A DNA stretch of 64,000 bases, from positions 124,001 to 188,000 of the forward strand of contig NZ_JODC01000004.1 in assembly GCF_000720765.1 (NCBI RefSeq), written 5' to 3'. The notes under the pieces were generated by a model, which did not search any database, was not told where the DNA came from, and saw nothing but the letters and a program-made list of their open reading frames with translations. A program made the translations under genes and the position numbers. Source of the DNA: Streptomyces sp. NRRL S-646 (GTDB lineage Bacteria > Actinomycetota > Actinomycetes > Streptomycetales > Streptomycetaceae). Of the stretch, positions 33,905 to 41,273 are shown piece by piece; the stretch's first letter is position 1, and every line of letters begins with the position of its first letter.

Positions 33905-34590
33905 CGGCTGTCCTGTTCGACTTCTCCGGCACCCTCTTCCGCATCGAGTCCACCGCGTCCTGGCTTCGTGCCGTGCTGGAGGACGCCGAAATCACGCTGC
34001 CGGAGCCGGAGTTGACGCAGGCGGCAAAGGCGCTGCACATGGCGGGTGCCCTGCCCGGCGGTGCGAATCCGGCGCAACTGCCCGAGGAACTCGCCGAGGT
34101 GTGGCGGATCCGGGACCAGAGCGCCGAACTGCACCGGGCCGCCTACACCGGGCTCTCCCGCCAAGTACCGCTCCCCGACCCGGGACTGCACGACGCGCTG
34201 TACGACCGGCACAAGACGCCGGCCGCGTGGACCCCGTACCCCGACGCAGCCGAGGTGCTGCACGCGCTGGCCGAGCGCGGGGTCGGCATCGGCGTGGTCA
34301 GCAACATCGGCTGGGATCTGCGTCCGGTCCTCCGCGAGCACGGTCTCGACCGGTACGTGGACGCCTACGTCCTGTCGTACGAGCACGGCATCCAGAAGCC
34401 CGACCCACGGCTGTTCGCGGTGGCCTGCGAGGCGCTGGAGGTCGATCCGCGCGAGACCCTGATGGTCGGCGACGACCGGCGGGCGGACGGCGGCGCGGCG
34501 GCCCTGGGCTGCCGGGTGCACCTGGTGGACCATCTGCCGGCGGCCGAGCGGCCGGACGGGCTGCTTCCAGTGCTGGAGCTGACAGGCTGA
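33901..34590 (+). CDS. HAD-superfamily hydrolase, variant motif I
   Basis: 229 aa from ATG 33901, overlapping the PAP2 stop by 4 bases. HAD motifs: FDFSGTLF (motif I), GVVSNIGWD (motif II, Ser/Asn), IQKPDPRLFAVA (motif III, Lys) and MVGDDRRADGGAA (motif IV). In motif I the usual second Asp (DxDGT) is Ser, which removes the general acid of classical phosphatases. Phosphonatase- or dehalogenase-type chemistry, or a non-catalytic role, is possible. Coupling to a PAP2 phosphatase suggests a phospho-metabolite role. Confidence 0.85.
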   Translation: MTAVLFDFSGTLFRIESTASWLRAVLEDAEITLPEPELTQAAKALHMAGALPGGANPAQLPEELAEVWRIRDQSAELHRAAYTGLSRQVPLPDPGLHDALYDRHKTPAAWTPYPDAAEVLHALAERGVGIGVVSNIGWDLRPVLREHGLDRYVDAYVLSYEHGIQKPDPRLFAVACEALEVDPRETLMVGDDRRADGGAAALGCRVHLVDHLPAAERPDGLLPVLELTG

Positions 34591-34608
34591 CCGCCGCGGG
34601 CCGCCCGG

Positions 34609-34760
34609 TCAGCCCTGACAGCCCTCCACCTGCGAGGACGGCCGCACCTGCGCGTCGTCCGGATTCTCCCCGAACTCGGCCTTCGCGCGCCGCTGCCGCA
34701 ACAGGTCCCGGCACTGGTCCAGTTCGCGTTCCAGCACACACGCGCGCCGGCCCGGAAAAG
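34609..34760 (-). pseudogene. Remnant of a DUF2630 protein
   Basis: On the minus strand a frame reads LERELDQCRDLLRQRRAK, then EFGENPDDAQVRP and ends VEGCQG at a TGA (34611-34609). This is the C-terminal half of DUF2630, whose usual form is LDQCWDLLRQRRA...GENPDEA...EVEGY. The N-terminal half is absent: an in-frame TGA lies 17 codons upstream and the only start (GTG 34737) has no ribosome site. The usual Trp and Tyr are replaced by Arg and Cys. Most likely a decayed gene. Confidence 0.6.
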
Positions 34761-34878
34761 TAGCCTGAGGACACCTTCAGGGCGATGAGGCCGCCCGCCT
34801 CGGACGATCCCCCGCGTCGCCCGAAGCAGACGGCAGCCCTGACCAGCCCCTATGGAGCTCCGATCAGGACGTTCTGAG

Positions 34879-34884
34879 TATAGT
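34879..34884 (+). promoter_or_regulatory. -10 box of the TetR gene
   Basis: TATAGT, a near-consensus -10, overlapping the left edge of the 21-base operator at 34883-34903. Confidence 0.5.
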
Positions 34885-34903
34885 TGGCTGGCAGCCAGTC
34901 AAC
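34883..34903. promoter_or_regulatory. TetR autoregulatory operator candidate
   Basis: GTTGGCTGG-CAG-CCAGTCAAC: 9-base arms matching as inverted copies at 8 positions about a 3-base centre. It lies between the -10 and the ribosome site (AGGAG) of the TetR gene. Repeats of this size and position are typical for TetR autorepression. Confidence 0.7.
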
Positions 34904-34917
34904 GCAGGAGTTACAGC

Positions 34918-35574
34918 ATGTCCCCGCGCAGCGCCTCGGTCAATGAAGAGTTGCGGAGACGTTCCCGGGAGCGGCTCCTGCAGGCGGCCGTCGAACTCGT
35001 CGGCGAGCACGGCTACGAGGCGACGACGCTGGGCGACATCGCCGACAGAGCGGGGTCGGCGCGCGGCCTCGTGTCGTACTACTTCCCGGGAAAACGCCAG
35101 CTCGTGCAGTCCGCGGTGCACCGGCTGATGCACCGCACGCTGGAGGAGGCGGTGGAGCGCGAGCCGCACACCGAGGACGGCCGGGAGCGGATGGCGCGGG
35201 CCATCGACGCGATTCTGCGTCTGGCCCGGGACCGGCCCGTGCTGATGCGCCAGCACATGGCCGGGCTGCTGCAGGCGGAGGGCTTCGTGCAGTGCCCGGA
35301 GCAGCAGCGCCTCGCCGAAGTGCTGCGGGACGTCGTCGCCCGGAACGGGTCGCAGGACGTCGACGTGGACTACCCCATGCTGCGTTCCCAGCTGATGGGT
35401 GCCGTCTACGCGATGGTACTGCCGAACGTGCCGATGCCGATCACGCCCCTGCGGGCCGAGCTGTTCCAGCGCTACCGGCTCGACTGGGAGATGGGCGTGC
35501 CGCCGGACACCGCGGCGGCCTCCGGCGCGACGTACGAGAAGGATCTTTCGCGGTTCTTCGCGACCGGTGAGTAG
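34918..35574 (+). CDS. TetR-family transcriptional regulator
   Basis: 218 aa from ATG 34918 with GCAGGAG upstream. N-terminal TetR HTH: RLLQAAVELVGEHGYEATTLGD, IADRAGSARGLVSYYFPGK. The C-terminal ligand/dimer domain (~60-215) is all-helical, with LARDRPVLMRQHMAGLL. It is preceded by its own operator. The adjacent genes (DUF6214, ferredoxin reductase) are divergent or distant, so its other targets are not evident. Confidence 0.9.
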   Translation: MSPRSASVNEELRRRSRERLLQAAVELVGEHGYEATTLGDIADRAGSARGLVSYYFPGKRQLVQSAVHRLMHRTLEEAVEREPHTEDGRERMARAIDAILRLARDRPVLMRQHMAGLLQAEGFVQCPEQQRLAEVLRDVVARNGSQDVDVDYPMLRSQLMGAVYAMVLPNVPMPITPLRAELFQRYRLDWEMGVPPDTAAASGATYEKDLSRFFATGE

Positions 35575-35591
35575 CCCGGGGCCCGGTCCGC

Positions 35592-36113
35592 TCAGCGACG
35601 CGCGTGACGAGGCGACAGAAAGCCCGAGTCGCGCGCCTGCGAGATCAGTCTGAGCGACTTGCGGCGACTGTGGCCGGTCGCGCACATCACCGCGAGAACG
35701 GGGTCGAAGCCCCCTTCCTGTGCCGCGCGGTACTCCTTGGCGACGAGCCAGCGGCCCTCGACGCCCGGGGGCCAGGCGGGGCGGGCCCGCCGGGGGACCA
35801 CGGATCCCTCGCCCCCGGCGGCCGGATCCACCCCGGGGCCGCACGCCTCGAAGAGCGGCTCCTCGATCCACTCGGCGAGTTCCGCGAGGTCGTGCAGGGA
35901 CAGGGCCGGCTGGGAGCGGACCTCCTCCAGCGAGGCACAGCCCTCGCAGACCACGGCGAGCGCGTCGATCCGGGCACCGTCGGTGAACGCAAGCCGGACG
36001 GTGAACCACGAGGTGGCGCGCTCGTCCTCCCGCACTTCCCACGCGGGCCATACGGACACCGTGCCGTCCGTCGGACAACGATCAGAAAGATTAAGAAAGG
36101 ATGCGTCTAGCAC
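35592..36113 (-). CDS. DUF6214 family protein
   Basis: 173 aa from GTG 36113. I recognise the Streptomyces family DUF6214: VSVWPAWEVRE, WFTVRLAFTDGARIDALAVV, PALSLHDLAELAEWIEEPL. The C-terminal VAKEYRAAQEGGFDPVLAVM and CATGHSRRKSLRLISQARD stretch resembles a small winged or zinc-less HTH-like module found in actinobacterial developmental proteins. Function unknown. The first codons are unusually AT-rich for this genome, perhaps to keep the start region unfolded. Divergent from the ferredoxin reductase gene. Confidence 0.7.
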   Translation of the reverse strand: MLDASFLNLSDRCPTDGTVSVWPAWEVREDERATSWFTVRLAFTDGARIDALAVVCEGCASLEEVRSQPALSLHDLAELAEWIEEPLFEACGPGVDPAAGGEGSVVPRRARPAWPPGVEGRWLVAKEYRAAQEGGFDPVLAVMCATGHSRRKSLRLISQARDSGFLSPRHARR

Positions 36114-36249
36114 ACGCGGAACGTAACCACTTGATCACATTCAGCGAGGGGGGACACGCACGTCGGTACCGCGCCTGCACCCTGTCAGCGGAGCACCGGC
36201 GGTGCGATGCTGGAGCCGTCAGCGATCTCCTCTCGTAAGGAGTTCCGCC

Positions 36250-37605
36250 GTGTTGCGTGTCGCCGTCGTCGGTTCCGGGCCGAGCGGGGTCTACACCGCC
36301 CAGAACCTCGTCCAGCTGGACTCCGGGGTGCTCGTCGACGTCCTGGACAGGCTGCCGTGCCCCTACGGCCTGGTGCGCTACGGCGTCGCACCGGACCACG
36401 AGAAGATCAAGTCGCTGCAGAACAACCTGCGAACCGTGCTGGAGCACGAGCGGGTGCGGTTCCTCGGCGGCATCCAGGTCGGCCCCGGCGGGCTGCCGGC
36501 CGCCCGGCTGCGCGAGCTGTACCACGCGGTGGTGTACTGCGTGGGTGCCGCCACCGACCGCCATCTGGGGATCCCGGGCGAGGACCTGCCGGGCAGCTGG
36601 TCGGCGACGCAGTTCGTGTCCTGGTACAGCGCCCATCCGGACTCCGCCGACGACGGTTTCCTACGCGACGCCCGGTCGGCCGTGGTCATCGGCCTGGGGA
36701 ACGTCGCGGTGGACGTCACGCGGATGCTGGCCCGGGGTCCGGCGGAACTGAGCCCGACCGACATGCCACAGGCGGCGCTCAGCTCGCTGGCTGCGAGCCG
36801 GGTGAGCGACATCCACATGGTGGGCCGCCGCGGCCCCTCCCAGGCCCGCTTCACGACCAAGGAACTGCGCGAGCTGGGCGGCCTCCCGGACACCGAACTC
36901 GCCGTGGAACCAGCGGAGTTGGAGCTGGATCCGGGTTACGCGGATCCCGCCGCGCTGCCGGCGGTCCAGCGCCGCAACGTGGACGTCCTGCGCGGCTGGG
37001 CCCAGGCGCCGCCCCAGGGCGCCCCGCGCCGCATCCGGCTGCGCTTCTTCCTGCGCCCGGTCGAACTGCTCGCCGACGGCGGGCGCGTGGGGGCGGTGCG
37101 CTTCGAGCGGACGGAGCCCGACGGGCAGGGCGGCGTGACGGGCACGGGACGCTACGAGGACATCGAGGCGCAGCTGGTGCTGCGTTCGGTGGGCTATCGC
37201 GGGGTGCCGCTGGAGGGGCTGCCGTTCGACGCGGCGAGCGGCACCGTGCCGCATCTGGCCGGACGCGTGCTGCGCGCGGGAGTGGTCGCGCCGGGCGAGT
37301 ACGTGGCCGGCTGGATCAAGCGCGGCCCGACGGGCGTCATCGGCACCAACCGTCCGTGCGCCAAGGAGACGGTGCTGTCGCTGCTCGAGGACGCCCCCGT
37401 GCTCGTACGCAAGGAGGTTCCGGAGGATCCGCTGGCGGCGCTGCGCGCCGAGGGGATCGAACCGGTGTCGTGGGCGGGTTGGCAGGCCATCGAGCAGGCC
37501 GAGGCGGCCCTCGGGGCCTCCCTCGGGCGCAGTGTCGTGAAGCTGGCGGACTGGGAGTCGCTGCTGGCGGCGGCACGGGCGGCGGGCTCGCAGCAGGCGT
37601 CGTAG
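36250..37605 (+). CDS. Ferredoxin/flavodoxin-NADP(+) reductase, FprA type
   Basis: 451 aa from GTG 36250 with AAGGAG. Glutathione-reductase-fold flavoprotein of the adrenodoxin-reductase class: FAD loop VAVVGSGPSGVYTAQ, LPCPYGLVRYGVAPDH, NADP loop VVIGLGNVAVDVTRML, GRRGPSQARFTTKELREL, and the C-terminal GWIKRGPTGVIGTNRPCAKET. Transfers electrons between NADPH and ferredoxin, often to feed cytochrome P450s. No ferredoxin gene is adjacent. Confidence 0.93.
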   Translation: MLRVAVVGSGPSGVYTAQNLVQLDSGVLVDVLDRLPCPYGLVRYGVAPDHEKIKSLQNNLRTVLEHERVRFLGGIQVGPGGLPAARLRELYHAVVYCVGAATDRHLGIPGEDLPGSWSATQFVSWYSAHPDSADDGFLRDARSAVVIGLGNVAVDVTRMLARGPAELSPTDMPQAALSSLAASRVSDIHMVGRRGPSQARFTTKELRELGGLPDTELAVEPAELELDPGYADPAALPAVQRRNVDVLRGWAQAPPQGAPRRIRLRFFLRPVELLADGGRVGAVRFERTEPDGQGGVTGTGRYEDIEAQLVLRSVGYRGVPLEGLPFDAASGTVPHLAGRVLRAGVVAPGEYVAGWIKRGPTGVIGTNRPCAKETVLSLLEDAPVLVRKEVPEDPLAALRAEGIEPVSWAGWQAIEQAEAALGASLGRSVVKLADWESLLAAARAAGSQQAS

Positions 37606-37734
37606 CAGAGTCGAACGGCGTCGAGTGGGCAGGACACACATCGGCAACAACCCGGCAATCAACAAACTGTTCAAGTGGCTTACGGTCTCGTGCTGTTCGG
37701 ATGCCCCCCTCCCCGCCGCCGCTCTGGAGTGCCC

Positions 37735-39132
37735 ATGGCTACGACCACCCCCGTCCATCCCGTCGACGAGGTCCCGCCCGTACGGCAGCTGGCCGCCTTC
37801 GGTCTGCAGCACGTGCTCGCGATGTATGCGGGCGCGGTGGCGGTGCCGCTGATCGTGGGCGGTGCGATGAAGCTGTCGCCCGCGGACCTGGCGTATCTGA
37901 TCACCGCCGATCTGCTGGTGTGCGGCATCGCGACGCTGATCCAGTGCGTGGGCTTCTGGCGCTTCGGGGTGCGGCTGCCGATCATGCAGGGCTGTACGTT
38001 CGCGGCCGTGTCACCGATGGTGCTCATCGGGACGACGGGCGGCGGACTGCCTGCGATCTACGGGTCGGTGATCGTCGCGGGGCTCGCGATCGTGCTGCTC
38101 GCTCCGGTCTTCGGCAGGCTGTTGCGCTTCTTCCCGCCGCTGGTCACCGGAACCGTCATCCTGATCATCGGGGTGTCGCTGCTGCCGGTCGCGGGTAACT
38201 GGGCCGCGGGCGGCGTCGGTGCGAAGGACTTCGGGGAGCCGAAGAACCTGGCCCTGGCCGGGTTCGTGCTGGCGGTGGTGCTGGGTGTGCAGCGGTTCGC
38301 GCCGGCATTCCTGAGCCGGATCGCGGTGCTGATCGGCATCGCGGTGGGGCTGGCGGTGGCGGTTCCCTTCGGGTTCACGGACTTCAGCGGGGTCGGTGAC
38401 GCCCACTGGCTGGGCATCAGCACGCCGTTCCACTTCGGGGCACCCAGCTTCCACACCTCGGCGATCATCTCGATGCTGGTCGTGGCGCTCGTGACGATGA
38501 CCGAGACGACCGGTGACCTGATCGCGGTCGGCGGGATGACCGGACGGAAGGTCGAGCAGCGCTCGCTGGCGGACGGTCTGCGCGCCGACGGTCTGTCGAC
38601 CGTGCTGGGCGGCGTGTTCAACACCTTCCCGTACACGGCGTATGCGCAGAACGTGGGCCTCGTCGGAATGACCCGGGTGCGCAGCCGCTGGGTGGTGGCC
38701 ACCGCGGGCGGCATCCTCGTCCTGCTCGGCCTGCTGCCCAAGCTGGGCGCCGTGGTCGCGGCGATACCCGCGCCGGTGCTCGGCGGGGCGGGACTGGTGA
38801 TGTTCGGGACGGTGGCCGCGAGCGGCCTCAGGACCCTCGCCCAGGTGGACTTCAAGGACAACCACAACCTCACGGTCGTGGCGGTGTCGGTGGCCGTGGG
38901 CATGCTGCCGGTCGGCGTGCCGACGGTCTACGCGAAGTTCCCGGACTGGTTCCAGACCGTGATGAACAGCGGCATCAGCGCGGGCTGTCTGACGGCGATC
39001 CTGCTGAACCTGCTCTTCAACCACCTTCCCTCGAAGGCGACTTCAGCGGCGACTTCAGCCGCCGAGGCGGACGGCCTGCCGAGCGGCGGCGGCGAGCAGG
39101 CTGTCGAGCAGCCCCGGGAAGAGATCGTCTAG
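37735..39132 (+). CDS. NCS2-family nucleobase:cation symporter (uracil/xanthine permease)
   Basis: 465 aa from ATG 37735 with TGGAG. About 12-14 hydrophobic segments and NCS2 motifs: GLQHVLAMYAGAVAVPLIVGG (QH motif), VTMTETTGDLIAVG (substrate-binding Glu region), GGVFNTFPYTAYAQNVGLVGMT (NCS2 signature, with Asn). Imports a purine or pyrimidine base, most likely xanthine or urate type, with a cation. The final ~26 codons overlap the 3' end of the convergent ArsR gene by 78 bases. Confidence 0.93.
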   Translation: MATTTPVHPVDEVPPVRQLAAFGLQHVLAMYAGAVAVPLIVGGAMKLSPADLAYLITADLLVCGIATLIQCVGFWRFGVRLPIMQGCTFAAVSPMVLIGTTGGGLPAIYGSVIVAGLAIVLLAPVFGRLLRFFPPLVTGTVILIIGVSLLPVAGNWAAGGVGAKDFGEPKNLALAGFVLAVVLGVQRFAPAFLSRIAVLIGIAVGLAVAVPFGFTDFSGVGDAHWLGISTPFHFGAPSFHTSAIISMLVVALVTMTETTGDLIAVGGMTGRKVEQRSLADGLRADGLSTVLGGVFNTFPYTAYAQNVGLVGMTRVRSRWVVATAGGILVLLGLLPKLGAVVAAIPAPVLGGAGLVMFGTVAASGLRTLAQVDFKDNHNLTVVAVSVAVGMLPVGVPTVYAKFPDWFQTVMNSGISAGCLTAILLNLLFNHLPSKATSAATSAAEADGLPSGGGEQAVEQPREEIV

Positions 39133-39420
39133 GTCCTCCCGGCGCAGGCCGTTCATCTTGGCCGTGCCCCGGTAGCACTGCCGGAGGACCCCCGCCTCGC
39201 GCAGCACCCGGAAGTGGTGCGTGGACGTGGACTTGGTGACCGGCAGCTCGAACTGCGAACACGAGAGCTCGTCGCCGTCGGCGGCGAGCTCTCGCACGAT
39301 CTGCAGCCGCATCGGGTCGGAGAGCGAGTGCAGCACGGCCTCCAACCGGATCTCGGCACGCGCGGGGTGCGGCAGATCACGGCCGGCGGCGGCAGGGGCG
39401 GTGGTACTCACGCCGTCCAT
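39055..39420 (-). CDS. ArsR-family transcriptional regulator
   Basis: 121 aa from ATG 39420 (GTG 39411 possible). Winged-helix ArsR fold: AVLHSLSDPMRLQIVRELAA, LSCSQFELPVTKSTSTHHFRVL, REAGVLRQCYRGTAKMNGLR. The classical metal-site ELCVC is not present, so it is probably redox- or ligand-responsive. It is divergent from the old-yellow-enzyme gene, with a 19-base inverted repeat between them that is almost certainly its operator. The 3' end overlaps the permease gene. Confidence 0.92.
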   Translation of the reverse strand: MDGVSTTAPAAAGRDLPHPARAEIRLEAVLHSLSDPMRLQIVRELAADGDELSCSQFELPVTKSTSTHHFRVLREAGVLRQCYRGTAKMNGLRREDLDDLFPGLLDSLLAAAARQAVRLGG

Positions 39421-39421
39421 T

Positions 39422-39473
39422 GTACGAGAGGCATCGTAGTTTGACACCTGCCGTACTACGATGCCTATCGTAC
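39422..39473. promoter_or_regulatory. ArsR operator: 19-base inverted repeat
   Basis: Arms 39422-39440 (GTACGAGAGGCATCGTAGT) and 39455-39473 are inverted copies at 18 of 19 positions around a 14-base spacer. The spacer contains TTGACA (39441-39446), a consensus -35 toward the oxidoreductase gene, with TATCGT at 39466-39471 as a possible -10. Binding would silence both divergent genes. Confidence 0.85.
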
Positions 39474-39512
39474 GAACCGTCCTTCGGTCCCGCGAGAACG
39501 GAGCAGCTCCCC

Positions 39513-40592
39513 ATGAGCGCCCTCTTCCAGCCCTTCACCCTGCGTGAGGTGACCATCCCGAACCGGGTCTGGATGCCCCCGATGTGCCAGTACTCGGCCG
39601 CCCCTCAGGGCCCGGAGACCGGCGCACCGAACGACTGGCACTTCGCGCACTACGCGGCCCGCGCGGCCGGCGGCACCGGGCTGATCATCGTCGAGGCCAC
39701 CGGCGTCTCGCCCGAGGGCCGTATCTCGCCGTACGACCTGGGCATCTGGAACGACACCCAGGTCGAGGCCTTCCGCCGCATCACGCGCTTCCTCGTCTCG
39801 CAGGGCACGGTGCCGGGAATCCAGCTCGCACACGCCGGCCGCAAGGCCTCGACCGACCGGCCCTGGAAGGGCGGCGCGCCGGTCGGCACGGACGCACACG
39901 GGTGGCAGGCGCTCGCGCCGAGCGCGATCGCCTTCGACGACAAGCACCCGGTGCCGACCGAGCTGACCACTGATCAGATCCAGGAGGTCGTGGGCCAGTT
40001 CGCGGACGCCGCACGCCGGGCCCTGGCCGCCGGTTTCGAGGTCGCCGAGATCCACGGCGCCCACGGCTACCTGATCAACCAGTTCCTCTCCCCGCACTCC
40101 AACCACCGCACCGACGCCTACGGCGGCTCCTACGAGAACCGCACCCGCTTCGCCCTCGAAGTCGTGGACGCCGTACGGCAGGTGTGGCCGGAGGACAAGC
40201 CGCTGTTCTTCCGCATCTCGGCCACCGAATGGCTGGAGGACGGGGGCTGGACGGCCGACGACACCGTCCGCTTCGCCGCCGACCTCCACGCCCACGGCAT
40301 CGATCTCGTCGACGTGTCCACCGGCGGCAACGCGTCGGGCGTCCGCATTCCCGTCGGCCCCGGCTACCAGGTTCCCTTCGCCGCCCGGGTGAAGGCCGAG
40401 ACGACGATGCCGGTCGCCGCCGTCGGGCTCATCACCGATGCCGAGCAGGCGGAGAAGATCCTCGCCAACGGGGAGGCGGACGCCGTGCTGCTCGGGCGCG
40501 AACTGCTGCGCAATCCGTCCTGGGCACGGGCCGCCGCGCGGGAACTCGGCGGCGAGGTGCACGTGCCCGACCAGTACCACCGGTCGGTCTGA
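39513..40592 (+). CDS. Old-yellow-enzyme family NADH:flavin oxidoreductase (YqjM-like)
   Basis: 359 aa from ATG 39513. FMN-dependent OYE barrel: PNRVWMPPMCQYSA with the YqjM-type Cys, IQLAHAGRKAS, the EIHGAHGYLINQFLSP core with the active-site His pair, HRTDAYGGSYENR, and C-terminal VGLITDAEQAE and VLLGRELLRNP. Reduces activated C=C bonds (enones, nitro compounds) with NAD(P)H. Divergent ArsR control suggests induction by an electrophile. Confidence 0.94.
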   Translation: MSALFQPFTLREVTIPNRVWMPPMCQYSAAPQGPETGAPNDWHFAHYAARAAGGTGLIIVEATGVSPEGRISPYDLGIWNDTQVEAFRRITRFLVSQGTVPGIQLAHAGRKASTDRPWKGGAPVGTDAHGWQALAPSAIAFDDKHPVPTELTTDQIQEVVGQFADAARRALAAGFEVAEIHGAHGYLINQFLSPHSNHRTDAYGGSYENRTRFALEVVDAVRQVWPEDKPLFFRISATEWLEDGGWTADDTVRFAADLHAHGIDLVDVSTGGNASGVRIPVGPGYQVPFAARVKAETTMPVAAVGLITDAEQAEKILANGEADAVLLGRELLRNPSWARAAARELGGEVHVPDQYHRSV

Positions 40593-40601
40593 GCGACGCC
40601 C

Positions 40602-41190
40602 TCACCGCATCCCGGCCGGCACATGGCGGAGCACGGCCCGCTCCACGTGCGGCACCGCCCGCTGGCCGGCCACCGCGACCGCGATCGCCGCGGCGACACC
40701 GGTCCAGGCGAGCGGGCCGAGCGGGGTGCAGCCGAAGAGCCGGCTGAGGCCCGGGGTCTCCACCACGACGAACAGGGCGGCCGCCGAGCCGAGGGCGGTC
40801 GCGGCCACCAGCGGGCTGTTGCGGCGGTCGGCCAGTGTCCGGTCGAGCTTGGTGCCGACGAGGGCGCACAGCGCCATCGTGGCGGAGCGGCGGGCCGTGC
40901 CCGGTGTGATGCGGCCGAACAGCCAGGCCGTGGTCGCGCCCAGGGTGGTGGTGAGGGCGCGGTGGCGGATCTTGCGCATCAGAGGTGCGCCGAGGAGTGA
41001 GGTGCCCGGCGGCTCGGTCCTTCGGCAGCGTTCGCGCTTCCGGCGAGTCGGGGTGCGGGTCCCCCGCCGCTTCCGGTGTCACCGAGACCGCCATCGCCGG
41101 GAACATGTCCGTGAGCAGGTTCACCAGCAGCATCGCGAAATGCGAGGTCCCCCGCCCTAGCGGACCGACATTCCTGCCGGCCGCGAGGAG
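40602..41190 (-). pseudogene. C-terminal remnant of a P-type cation ATPase
   Basis: On the minus strand, one frame (about 41190 down to ~41000) reads GTSHFAMLLVNLLTDMFPAM followed by AVSVTP, a P-type ATPase transmembrane segment. After a frameshift, a second frame (40979-40602) continues with ATTAWLFGRITPGTARRS and LFGCTPLGPLAWTGVAAA, typical of the last helices of CtpI/CtpE-like pumps. The catalytic DKTGT domain and everything before it are missing. The piece is about 175 codons, so a non-functional remnant. Confidence 0.7.
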
Positions 41191-41273
41191 AGGCTGATCA
41201 CTTCGGATCCATGTCGGGCCCGAAGATCACGTCGGCCGGAGCCGGGCGCCCCGGCCGTCGTCGTTGCCGGACC

